Source: Mastigias papua (Eukaryota; Cnidaria; Scyphozoa; Rhizostomeae; Mastigiidae). From it: a stretch of DNA of 64,000 nucleotides. The position numbers and the translations under genes are program-made. Numbering within the stretch: the first letter of the stretch is position 1; every line of letters begins with the position of its first letter. Below are positions 1 through 10,700 of the stretch, piece by piece. The notes under the pieces were generated by a model. That model did not search any database, was not told the DNA's origin, and was given only the letters and a program-made list of their open reading frames with translations. The stretch spans positions 9,469,005 to 9,533,004 of the forward strand of contig OZ025276.1 in NCBI GenBank assembly GCA_964019165.1, written 5' to 3'.

Positions 1-883
1 TTCGTCGAGGCTCCATGGGGTAGAGCCAGTATTATTGCTAGTTTTAAGGTTAAGTTAGTTTACGAGATTAGGTTAGGACGCATATATAAATAATAGTATT
101 TCATAGCTTCGAGTTTAGGATTCAGTATTATTGCCATTGCACTATGCATAAATATAGCCTTGTCATCATTCCGTTAGATTAGCTACATGACCGAGCATTA
201 CACAGCATTCTTATCTATTGTCTAAGGAAGTCTAGAAAGAGCCAGGATTACGCAATGCTTCTTTTGGATTGAAATCTGCATCGTAATCATTAGCTGGTTA
301 GCAGCAAAACTGCTGACACAACATTAGGTGTTAATAAGTATATATAGCCCTCGCGCATTAAGTTAGAGAGAAAAGAGTTGGAAGAGAGTTGGAATAGAGT
401 TGAATAGAGTTGGGAATAGAGTTAGAGTTAGAAATGAGATGAGTACAACTTAGAGCCAATGGCGGGGACGCATGTCACTCAGCCGAGCCATGTATATAGA
501 TAGACATTAGTTTAAATAGTTTTAATAAATATGGTATACCAAAGATGTCTACTCTCTGCAAGATGATTCTGATTCGACAACGACTTAAAGACCGCTCGCA
601 GCCATCACAGAAGATCACATCGCCTTAGCTCAACATCTACATTAGAGTTTGGTCCACGAAGATGATAATAATCGTCATCAACAATTCCAAAGCCATTTCG
701 TGCACATTTCAAACATACATTTTTTCATTTTACATTTCACAAAAGTAACGAGTCCACGCATACTAATAGAAAGTGCAGTAGAACTTGTTGAGTATGATAT
801 TCTTTATAAAGAAACGAAGTTTGACTTTATGATACTCCCCTACTTTGATGTCTTGCTTGATTTGTTGTATTGTGAACTTGTAG
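1..883. other. LTR-like, otherwise non-coding leader region
   Basis: I see no convincing coding exon here. The stretch has the order of signals expected of a retroelement LTR: a TATA-like TATATAG near 340-347, a purine-rich run of imperfect AGAGTTGGA repeats at about 375-435, an AATAAA at 524-529, and a TTTGGTCC motif at about 648 that resembles the start of the internal region of some LTR elements. No second LTR, primer-binding site or gag/pol sequence is visible, so this may be a solo LTR remnant or chance. The first exon with the signal peptide of the EGF gene that follows was not found and probably lies to the left of the window. Confidence 0.3.
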
Positions 884-997
884 ACATGAATGAATGTGAA
901 AGCAACCCATGCACAAATGGAGGAACATGCGTGAACCACGTCAATAGATTTCAATGTACATGTCTACCAGGGTATAGTGGAGTCCTATGTGAAGTTG
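884..997 (+). CDS. EGF exon 1 of the EGF/GGW gene
   Basis: 114-bp symmetrical exon (phase 1-1) between a TTGTAG acceptor and a GTAAGA donor. It encodes one six-cysteine calcium-binding EGF module starting D-M-N-E-C. It shares length, phases and most residues with the exons at 1687-1800 and 3497-3610, which points to tandem exon duplication. Confidence 0.85.
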
Positions 998-3900
998 GTA
1001 AGATAGAGATTCTAGTGACAACCTGGATATTCTAATATTTAGTTGCCGATGGTACAGTTTTATGTAGCCATACCCAGTATTAGAAGCTTAGAATAATGAA
1101 GTTGAGATCAGTTATCTCAGTTCATAGAACGATTTTAATGTGGGGTTAACTAGAGAAGTGAGTAAAGAAGTTGTTCTTCTTGTGATGTATTTGATATCAA
1201 AGCAGACGTTTTCTATGCCTGATACTTAATTGTCCTGAGTTAAATTTAGTCTTGTGCATTAGGAATTTAACGAAAAGCTAAATTCAAGATGAATTTTATT
1301 CAGTAGCTAGATAGAGAAGAATTCTCCTTCTTTCAGTACAGAACAGAATTTGTTTTTGTCTATCATTAAAGACAACAAAAAAATTCTACAATACAAATTG
1401 CATATGACAATGCGAACAATGACTTTACAATACTATGATAACATTTGAAGGAAGAGACTGTGACTACACCATGGACTTACGTAAAAGAGAAAGACTTCAA
1501 TTATATACGATTTTTGACTGCACTATGAAAAAGCAAGATGTATGTAGCAGGAATCCGTCAAACAGTGGATGTCAGATTAGGGCTGTTTTCCGATTCCAAA
1601 ACAAGAAATGTACGTGCATACCTGTAGAGACGTAGTGCTTGCCTTTAACAATTTTTAACTTTCATTCCTTCATTAACAAATTGCAGATATCAATGAATGT
1701 GATAGTACCCCATGCAAAAACAAAGCAACCTGCCTGGATCAAGTCAATAAATTTCAATGTACATGTTCACCAGGATACAGCGGATCCCTTTGTGAAGTTG
1801 GTAAGATAAAGTGATTTCATCTATCATTTGTCACCGAGAAACTTTCTTAGCACAGGTATTTCAACTACAGCTGACACCTTAGCATTGAGCTTAGAAGTTC
1901 AGGCACGCCGGAGGCAGGGGTGCTGCCGGGCTGTAGTCTCCACTTTTCTGCTAATGTATGATGTCAAGATTGAGGAACCCGATCCAAATAGAAACTAGAT
2001 CTCTTTTTTCCCAGTTAAAGTTCACTCACCTTCAAGAAGTAACAGTGGCGGAGTCATCAAAGCCTAGGGGCGGTAAATACCCCAAGTTTTTTCAAAGCGT
2101 GGTGCTATAGATTGATGCAAAAGGCTCTTAAACATGTAAAATCAGGAGAGGGTCTGTGTTCTTGGTCACCTAGCGCTAAGCATGATCTCATTGCTCTGAA
2201 AGCCTGTTCTTTGTAAACTGGATAAATTAAAAGAATGTTCGTTTGGACGACGACGAAAACAGTAAATGATGAATCCGATGAATCCGAATATCTTGAGATG
2301 AAAGGCAACCAAATGTGAATATTTCTTGAGATGCGCGAGCGGTCTTTGTACCAAATAGATATATCCAAGAGAAAGAGTCTTCATAATAGTAAATGTGATC
2401 TTTAATGAACGGTAACTTAACTAAATAACTATATACATGGTTCGGCGAGGTGACTTGCGTCCCTGCCATTGAACGTTCTCTCTCTTCTACCTCCTTAGCT
2501 GGTATATGTACAGGTATTACCACAATAAAACGTATGACGACATTAGGAAGCAATCTTAACACTAACCCGGAACCTAAAATAATGGAAGTAAATGACGGTG
2601 ATTACTCAAATACAATTCTACTATACCTATTACCACTTAGATCTTAAACAATAATACATGCGTCATAACTCTACGATAAACAATAAGAAATGCTATCTAT
2701 AACCTGAGAACTAACGTGATTCTGTTGGCTCATAACCCTTGGAGCCTCTGACGTTACACAACAACAAACAAGAAATGGCACTCCTCAGCCTTTTTCAAGC
2801 ACTGAGAGTCCAACTACAAACAACAATAATGCAACAACTGTAACGTACTAAAATAGATACAAGTGCTTTTACAAGACGCTTGATATCTGGCCTAATCGTC
2901 CTACGATAGTTCTAACAAATGTGACGTTCTTAAATCGAAAATCTATATATCAAAATTAGCGTTATTACATCTTCTACCATTTTACCTGATCTGGCAAATC
3001 TTTATAGAGTAGCAAGGAAGTCTATTCGATTTTTCTACCTAGACAGATGCATATCTATAGTCAAACAGGGCGTTTCCTAATGAATCATAGGGCGTGGTTC
3101 CGAAATCTTTTCAAGGGGTTCGCTCCCTGACCCCCTAATCCCTCTTTGCCCCGCCATTGTTGCATACTGCCATATGGACTTGCAACTCATTCCCAGTCCC
3201 CCACTCGTAAATATGCTTCGGCGTCCTTGAGAAGTAGTCTCCTTGATTTATAATTTCAAAATTTAATAGATTTATCTCAAAGTAAATGCAGACTTGTTTT
3301 ACTATATGTAGAATATCTGTGCAGATTAAGGCTGTAGATTTTTCTTTTAGTGATCCAAGTAGTGCCATGCTTTACAAAGAGACGAGTGACTTGCTAGATA
3401 GCAAAGTCTTCTTTTAGAAAAGAGCATAAGTTTGATTGTTACATAGACGCCCCCACATAGATGCCAAGGTTGATGTGTTGCATTGTGACCTTGCAGATAT
3501 CAATGAATGTGACAGTGATCCATGTCAACATGGAGCATCCTGCGATAATCAAGTTAATGGATTTCAATGTACATGTATTCCAGGGTATAGTGGAGTACAC
3601 TGTGAAGTTGGTGAGATAAAGTTTCTTCTTTCCATCATCCAAGTTATTCCACAAGTATATACTGTTATCGAATTCTGCGTATTTTTGTGGTAGTAGTCTC
3701 ACTGTGCGTAATCAATGTTCATGTTGCAACTCCAGAATACTGAGCTGTAGATTAATTAAACCAGTCAATACCATTACACATGCATTCAAAAGTTTTTAAG
3801 ACACTTCGATCAAGGAAGTGTAACGTTGACCTTGATTATTTGTAGACAGAGGAAATTGTTTGATATGTGCTGTCTTATCTTTAAGGAATACATATCTGGA

Positions 3901-6900
3901 CATTGTTGAAAATACATCTATGTTTTTAAAACGCTTCAGTTTTCAACTTTTAATCCTAAAACATAACATTATTGCATGTTTACTGCGTATGTGAAAACAT
4001 ATGAACAAAACAAGATCGAAATTTCGAAGTTGTCCTAATACTTTTGGAACGTCATTGTACTCTAATGTTGAGTCAACTCGAAAATCAGATTCGAATGTAG
4101 TGCCTTTGATGATTAGATTGCAGTTGCAATTGCTGTATAAAGTTAATCGATTATATTCTACCAATATGTTGAATGGCCTCTCAAGAAGCTTACCATTGAT
4201 ATTTCCTCCTGTAGATACTAACGAATGTGCGAGTAATCCTTGTGGAAAAGGTGGACAGTGCACGGACCATGTAAATAGGTTTACTTGCACCTGTCTACCA
4301 AACTACACAGGGCTCACTTGTCAAACCAAGATACGTAAGTAACACATCGATATGACATGTCTTCTTATGTTGCTTTTTAAACTGACAACGATAGTGCAAT
4401 CTGGTTAGTGTGCTATTATTTGAACTCATTGAATAAACATTTTTAACGTATTCTATCTTGAAAATTAGCTAATCACTCCTTTGGTAATTGCTTTTTACTT
4501 TGCATAGTAGACTTCTATACTAATAATTAATTTTCTTAGAGCTGAAGAGCCGCACTTGAAGTAGACATTATCATTTATCACATATTATTATTGTTTTTAT
4601 TAGCATTATTATTATGAACCGAAACAAGATTTTTTTGATGAAATGTTCGCATCGAAAAATCTGTTTTGTGAATCTTGTGATGACTGCTATCGACATCTAT
4701 TCAAAACATTCAGAGGAATTTTTCAAAATGCTGAAAGATTTAAATTTTGACAACACAGCTGCAACATACATTCCTAAAAAAACTAACCGAAATCTGTATG
4801 CCCTCGTCTTATTATATTTTTTGTATGAGAACGAAAGAGTGGACGAAGCTGGATCTGATGAACTTCTAAGTTGAACTTTACTTTACTTTTTGTTAATTAT
4901 TTTAAAGCATCTATGTGAATGCAGGCAGATTATGCTTACATCTTAGTGAGTAGTCTGAGTTTGTTAACATCTTTTGTAACTTGAAGAGGAATATTTTTTA
5001 TACCAACTTGTAAAAGTAGTGTATAATTTAGATTGATATCATCATGAAAAGTTCCCATTATTTTTAATACTATCATTTTATTTTGATTATTATCCTTTTA
5101 CTTTTATCATTATCATTTTATGGCTATTATTATCATTTTATTTTATCACTGTCATTTCATTTTTATTGTTATCATTTTTTTTTTATTATTATCATTTTAT
5201 TTTTATTATTTTCATTGTATGGCCATTATTATCATTTCATTTTCAAGTTTATTATTTTATTTTTCTCATTATTATGTTATTTTTATAAGTATCATTTTAT
5301 TTTTATCATTATCATTTTATTTTTATCATTATCAGTTTATTTTCACCATTATCATTTCAATTTAATCATTATCATTTTATTTTTATCATTATCACTTTAT
5401 TTTTATTATTGTCATTTTATTTCTATTATTATCAATTTATTTCAATCATTATCATTTTATGGCTATTATTATCATTTCGTTTTTAATACTATCTTTTTAT
5501 TTTATCATTATCATTTTATTTTTATTATTATCATTTTATGGCTATTATTATTATTGCATTTTTAATATTATCATTTTATTTTTATTATTATCATTTTATT
5601 TTGATTAGTGTCCTTTTATTTTTATTATTATCATTTTATTTTTATTATTATAATCTCATTTTTAATAATATCATTTTATTTTTATTATTATGATTTTATG
5701 GCCATTATTCTTCAGTGGCCTATGCTTTGTTCATGACTTAGGATTTGAATGGCTGTTTATTTATACTTAGTTGGTGTTTTAATTACTATGTTCTTGTAAC
5801 CGATTCGATATATGTTGAAAATGAAATGAAATGATAGGTATGAACAAATATTACATGTAAAATATGTGTCATATATTTTTTAAAATCTTTATCTAGTTGC
5901 AAGTTGCGACGATGCTTATAAGGAAGGGAAAAGGATTACTGGAACATATGGATTAACGATCGGCAATCACTACTGCCTGTTAGATGGATGGAAGTGTGGA
6001 GTTGGTGGTTGGACATTGGCTATGAAAAGTAAACCGTATTCGGTATGTGTTATTAAATGGTTTGATATTCTTTCCGTTACGAATGTAAAGCGAATGTAGG
6101 TTAAGTGTATGTTAAATATACATTGGAATTAGTTAAACATTAGTAGAATGCACATTGAATATGGTTTTAGTTGAATACATGCTGCAGTGTAATACGGATG
6201 GAGGACTCGGACGCTTAAGGGGCCTGGGCTCTGTTCTTGACAAAAGATGTATGCCAACCTGAGATACTAGGTTCTAAACACGACGATATATCATACGAGT
6301 TCAGTGTATATCTCTATGATATGCTTCTTGTTATATCAAAACACGTGGTCCTCGTGCCGCACAATTGGATATAATAATGAAGGGGGTCTTTTCAGCTTAT
6401 GAACCGGGGGGACGGAGCCCATAAATGTGTAGGTCTACCCCTGGTGAACACCAAGATGAACGAAAGAGACAAATGAATGACGCAATTTATTAGTAAAAAT
6501 AATAATAAAAATTACTATTCATGTTGTAATTTGTTGCATTTTTGTTACTTTTATCTGTTCACTTCCTAAAGCGTATTGATAATTGATTGGAATCATGATA
6601 AAAGCAATTATGACTGAGGGTATAAAACATGACACTGTATGGCGTGAAATCATAGTGGATACCATAAACTCAATCTTCACAGCTGGATGTGAATGAATTG
6701 CGAAATATCAATTTGAGTACTGTGAAATAGATATTTACTTCCTTATAAGATCATACTAAATCATAGTCTTTACTGCATTTCAGAGCGTCTTCTATGCATA
6801 CTCGGGACACTGGACTTCAACTTCAAGGTTTAATGAAGACAAAACTTCGTTAAGTGAATACAATGCGAAATTCCGTGCTTTTAGTGAACTTTCATTCAAT

Positions 6901-7278
6901 ACGGTGTGCCTTGTGATGAAATATGGAAGTAACCAATATAAAGCATTGGTTGTTAATCAGGCAGGTACATCTCTTCAGTCAATTTTCCAAGGTCAGGAAT
7001 TGGAAACTAATCTAAGCAGAGAAAAATGGCTCGACTTGTTGCCCGGCTCGGGCTTGCAACCAAATTGCAACCGAAATGGCTTTAACTTAAAGAGAGGTGA
7101 CAACAGTCAATTCGTTGTGAGGTTTGGCATCATAGGAAACAATGAAAATGATTGCCGTACTCCAGATTCAGCTCTTGGTATTGGCATTCGGCTGTCATCT
7201 TACTCTACAATAAGGGCAGGTAACGTTAACTATTTGTCTCCACACACCTCTGCCATGGCCTACCTTTTTGTGAAATGA
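884..7278 (+). CDS. Secreted EGF-repeat / GGW-domain protein, 5'-incomplete
   Basis: Six exons fit together: 884-997, 1687-1800, 3497-3610, 4215-4334, 5897-6042 and 6784-7278 (stop). The first four each code one EGF module. All are phase 1-1, so the joints read CEV-D-INEC. The modules carry the calcium-binding D-[IM]-N-E-C start (D-T-N-E-C in the last) and the C-x-[DN]-x4-F-x-C-x-C hydroxylation pattern. The last two exons code a domain of about 210 residues beginning [10 protein letters not shown], with GGWTLAMK and later [14 protein letters not shown]. This resembles the fibrinogen-like/GGW domain of cnidarian uncharacterised skeletal organic matrix proteins. The family implies an extracellular, perhaps matrix, protein; the exact function is unknown. 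No signal peptide is visible, so upstream exons are missing. An AATAAA lies 160 bp after the stop. The exon joins are strong; the family name is the weaker part. Confidence 0.8.
1537..1635 (+). pseudogene. Degenerate EGF exon relic
   Basis: Inside the first intron lies a stretch that translates with the spacing of the neighbouring EGF modules: D-V-C..NP..GC..FRFQ..CTCIP, then a stop. It has lost at least one of the six cysteines, its end is interrupted by a TAG, and no good donor follows. It looks like a dead duplicate of the 114-bp EGF exons. The similarity is modest, so chance is possible. Confidence 0.35.
1687..1800 (+). CDS. EGF exon 2 of the EGF/GGW gene
   Basis: 114-bp phase 1-1 exon with TTGCAG acceptor and GTAAGA donor. 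It encodes a cbEGF module with all six cysteines, D-I-N-E-C start and [13 protein letters not shown] hydroxylation site. Confidence 0.87.
1801..3496. other. Intron 2 of the EGF/GGW gene
   Basis: 1.7 kb with several open stretches on both strands, of which the longest is about 110 codons on the minus strand near 2227-2562. None resembles a known family and none has an evident promoter or splice context. Short GC-rich tracts near 1895-1930, 2045-2085 and 3085-3160 differ from the AT-rich surroundings and could be edges of old transposons. Confidence 0.4.
3497..3610 (+). CDS. EGF exon 3 of the EGF/GGW gene
   Basis: 114-bp phase 1-1 exon with TTGCAG acceptor and GTGAGA donor, encoding a complete cbEGF module ([18 protein letters not shown]). 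It is nearly identical in layout to exons 1 and 2. Confidence 0.87.
4215..4334 (+). CDS. EGF exon 4 of the EGF/GGW gene
   Basis: 120-bp phase 1-1 exon, acceptor CCTGTAG and donor GTAAGT. It is the most diverged EGF module ([13 protein letters not shown] at the end) and joins the C-terminal domain exon at 5897 to give [13 protein letters not shown]. Confidence 0.85.
5062..5712. repeat. 20-bp minisatellite (T-rich)
   Basis: Imperfect tandem repeat of about 32 units with period exactly 20 bp, consensus ATCATTTTATTTTTATTATT. Variants include an interspersed ATGGCTATTATTATC form. It lies in the intron between EGF exon 4 and the GGW domain. Because 20 is not a multiple of 3 and stop codons are rare, it gives a spurious 160-codon open frame. 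Confidence 0.9.
5897..6042 (+). CDS. GGW-domain exon A
   Basis: 146-bp exon with CTAG acceptor and GTATGT donor, entering in phase 1 and leaving in phase 0. It encodes [20 protein letters not shown]..., then the cysteine-flanked [15 protein letters not shown] core. The GGWTL motif is typical of fibrinogen-related and coral matrix GGW domains. Confidence 0.8.
6784..7278 (+). CDS. GGW-domain terminal exon
   Basis: 495-bp last exon after a TTTCAG acceptor, phase 0, ending in TGA. It begins [12 protein letters not shown], with the usual Y-x-S-x-x-W after the GGWTL core, and continues to a C-terminal YLFVK. Paired cysteines at CNRNG and NDCRT are probably disulphide-bonded, which would suit a secreted protein. 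Confidence 0.82.
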   Translation, partial: SVFYAYSGHWTSTSRFNEDKTSLSEYNAKFRAFSELSFNTVCLVMKYGSNQYKALVVNQAGTSLQSIFQGQELETNLSREKWLDLLPGSGLQPNCNRNGFNLKRGDNSQFVVRFGIIGNNENDCRTPDSALGIGIRLSSYSTIRAGNVNYLSPHTSAMAYLFVK

Positions 7279-7436
7279 AGCGGTTTTATATACAAGGTTT
7301 AAGCAGCAGCAATGCTTTTTTGGATTGAAAGCAACTGTGAACTCAAATAGCTACCTTAAGTGACACATAACCCGAGAGCGATCTCAGTAAACGGGAAGGT
7401 TAGCCGTTTTCTATACTGTAATAAGTGGAGTGTCTG

Positions 7437-7442
7437 AATAAA
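7437..7442 (+). terminator. Poly(A) signal of the EGF/GGW gene
   Basis: AATAAA 159 bp after the stop codon at 7278, before the convergent TRPA gene. Position and sequence fit a cleavage/polyadenylation signal. Confidence 0.5.
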
Positions 7443-7722
7443 CGGAGGGATGGGAACTTCTGCTCTGTTGAGTAGATGAAGTTCCAACTATCAAAAACTA
7501 CTTCAACGATATAGTTTCAGCAAATTTTAGTATACCTTCAAAAATATAGATTTATATCTTTTATAGATAGATAGTAGTAATGGTATGTCAAAGAAATGAA
7601 CATTAGGGGTGTGACCAAGATCTTGCTCGGGTTGAGAAACAGAAAAATTAGTAAGTGGAGGGGCGTCTTAACAAGCCTAAAAGAGTGGGAAAATTTTCGG
7701 AAAAACAATTAATGTCCCCTCG

Positions 7723-7728
7723 TTTATT
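7723..7728 (-). terminator. Poly(A) signal of the TRPA gene
   Basis: TTTATT on the plus strand, read as AATAAA on the minus strand, 51 bp after the TRPA stop codon. Together with the signal at 7437 it leaves only about 280 bp between the two convergent transcript ends. Confidence 0.55.
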
Positions 7729-7778
7729 CAGCACTGAAGAGTGCAACTCTGCCAGGGTTCAATCGATTATGATGTATT

Positions 7779-10700
7779 CTAAGTATTTTGATTATTATAA
7801 ATAACAGTTGCATCCACAATCTTTTCATCAGTAACAACAGTCTTCTTTTTCCCGATTTCCTCATGAATGAAACTCCTTCTCTCACTGGCTTCACCTTTTT
7901 CTCCCTCTTGTACTTTCAAGCGAATAATCTTACTTTCAGATTCAACCTGTTTTGCTCTGAGCCTTTTTAAGTCTTCAGTAGTTGTGTCAGAGGTTATTGT
8001 CGACATAAATCTATAACATGAATAGGTAACATTGCAGTTAAGTACTGGAGCCTTTTATGATTTAGCTGCCTTTCTAGTCTTACTATGGAAGAACATTTAG
8101 CAGGAATGGCGAAATCATTGAGAGTACAACTATGTTGTTGGTCTGGGCTCCAAAAAAGTGGAATACAAATTAACTTGCCCAGTTTCTTAGTAAAAACAGT
8201 GTATTACACTCAAGATACGTGCATAGATATAAGGATGAGACGTAAGTTTGCTGTGAACAGCTGTCACAATATCGAAGTAATTGTAATAAAAGTGATGTAA
8301 GAACTTCTCAAGGTTCAAACAGTTGCGAGAAATAACAATGCAAAGCCTCATAAAGATTAAATATGTAAGGAAAGGGGGAGAATTTAGTGAATATGTGAAA
8401 TGAGTGTGTGGGGAAAAGAAGAGACCCGAGAGGGAATCGAACTAGTGACCCTCGACTGTACACGTCGAGTGCTCTACCAACCGAGTTATCGGGTCATGCT
8501 TTCGAATCGTTGTTCGAGGGTAGCCATCTCAATTGGTCGCATTACTCCATATTCATTCCATGGAGCTGCGACGGACCCCTGGTGTTGACAGTCCTCTCTC
8601 GACACCAGGTCCAATGCACATTGCAAACGAGGTAGGATGGATCCCCAATGTAAATTGGTGAAGAGAGGCAGTGGGAGCAAATGAATTGCCCTTGCGAACC
8701 AGCCAATTCTGAATCGAGACTCTTCTTCGCAATTACCTGATCTAGATACGGACACAGAAACATTGAATTGCATTTTATATACCTTGAAGTGTAAGATCTT
8801 TGAGGACACGAACCGAGGGGCATGTAGCTTCCAAGTCTTCGGCAAGTCCCCATGCAATACCAGCCAATTAAAGCACGCAATTTTGCAAACCAACGGCTCC
8901 CCCAGCATCTCAAACATTACACCCTATACTCATCGTATACATATTGAAAAACATGCTATCCATCCTAACTCCAGACAAAATCTATTCATGCAATGAAATT
9001 GTCACTGAAACAGGACAATGTCCTCTTCGTGTGCCTCACCTATCACTCCCTAAAGGACAAAAATCATTAAAATCTAAATGGAGGAAACCAACTCAGTAAA
9101 AGTGTTTCGAACTTTAGGTCCGTTATAGTTTGGTATTGACAGCAGTACGATATCATACTCTTTCTTCGGAAAATACATGCTTTTATGATAGTATCGTTTG
9201 CAATGTGCATTGGACCTGCTGTCGAGAGAGGACTGTCAACACCAGGGGTCCATCGCAGCCCCATGGAATGAATATGGGGTAATGCGAGCAAATGAGATAG
9301 CTACCCTTGAACAACCATTCGAAAGCATGACCCGATAACTCGGTTGGTAGAGCACTCGACGTGTACAGTCGAGGGTCACTAGTTCGATTCCTTCTCGGGT
9401 CTCTCCTTTTCCCCTCACATTCATTTCACATGTTCACTAAATTCTCCTCCTTTCTTTACATATTTAATCTTGATACGAACACCTTACCTTTGCCATCCTG
9501 TCTGTTTGTTAACCAAAACTGTGTCACTAGCCACGTAGACGAATCGTTTAAGGAAATATTTAGGTATAATTCCTTGTAGAGTGTCAATGAATTCCAGCTG
9601 TTGCTCAAAGATGCTGACTGTCGCTAGCTTGCGCACATTTTCTATGTCTCCAACAGCTAGGCCAATCTGCAAGTTAAATTAGTTGCCTTGTAAAGCTCAA
9701 TCATGTTATCAAGTCTGTGTCCCATAAATCTGTAAACGCAAGGGATTTCCATGCCATGCCCACCACTTCAACTTACAACTTTCCCAACAGTACTATGCAT
9801 TTTGTTTTTGCTAGAAAATGACAGATGATCCTTGTTCGTTGCCTTGTGCTTCCTAGTGCCCGTAATATATGGCCAACTACTTCTCAATTTTTCTGAACTG
9901 CAACTGCATTCTCGAGTTACTCATTTTCGTCTCATGCTGCATCTTCATGACTTGCCTAATCTAGAGTTTCCAGACGTTTTTATACTCACGATAACGTTTT
10001 TATAATCCCTCACCCACGATTAAAGAGAACAGTTGCTTAGGATGTTCTTGTCAATATATATTCAAAATGCAAAATTATAAACAGCACTTCAATTTTGTTT
10101 GTTTGTGAATTGGTAATTTAACTTATTTGTATAATTGTATCTACGCTCTAGATGTTTATTAAATACAACGATTCCTTAGGAGGTTATTACTAATTTCCAT
10201 CCCTTAAAATCCTAAATTTGGCCCTTCCTCGTTAATACGGCCACCCCGTTAATACAGCAAGTTTCTGGTGTCCTGTTGGTGGCCGTATTAACGTGGTTCC
10301 ACAGTACACGATTTTTTTATAAGAAACCTATGAATAGGGTGCCTTATACTAAAAAGGTAAAGGTGAGTCCCATGTACGATTCTGTAAGTTGGGGGAGTGG
10401 CCGTTAGAGGGACACTTATCCTGAGCCGCCGGCATAGTGAGGTAGGGTGACTAGTTCCTTTCCTCGCCGCCTTTAACTTTCCCAGTGTTGCCACCAGGTA
10501 CCCACTTGCTGCTGGGTGGACAGTGGGCGAACATCCCAAATATAATCCGAGGGTTCGGCTCGAGCCATCGATGTTTTGCTCAGCAGTCAAGCGCTCTAAC
10601 CACTTGGCCACTCGCCCATACCTAGTACTGAGCACCCTAAAATATAACAAATCATTAGAACTGCGAGGGAAGAGTGAACAAACTTTAGAAATTTTCTGTG

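Larger units (their letters stand above)
8354..9473. mobile_element. Inverted pair of tRNA-containing repeats (foldback-like)
   Basis: Two arms of about 277 bp, 8354-8630 and 9194-9473, are reverse complements of each other around a spacer of roughly 560 bp. Each arm holds a tRNA-like sequence with Pol III A and B boxes, pointing outwards. The homology extends about 135 bp on the 5' side of the tRNA-like part, which is unusual for a plain SINE. It lies in the last intron of the TRPA gene. It may be a foldback/MITE that captured a tRNA, or two head-to-head SINE copies. Confidence 0.75.

Noticed and set aside
4614..4874. 86-codon plus-strand frame in the EGF gene intron
   Set aside because: No family resemblance and no splice signals that would fit the phase 1 joins of the neighbouring exons.
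5083..5565. 160-codon frame rich in F, I, L, Y and H
   Set aside because: It is the translation of the 20-bp minisatellite, and its period of 20 residues follows from three 20-bp units.
8486..8917. 143-codon minus-strand frame in the TRPA intron
   Set aside because: It overlaps the tRNA-like head and the inverted arm; the codons show no family resemblance.
9329..9402. Functional tRNA-Tyr gene
   Set aside because: The acceptor stem and Pol III boxes are good, but the T-stem cannot pair, the anticodon loop is unlike tRNA-Tyr, and an identical copy lies in an inverted repeat, so it is a mobile-element promoter.
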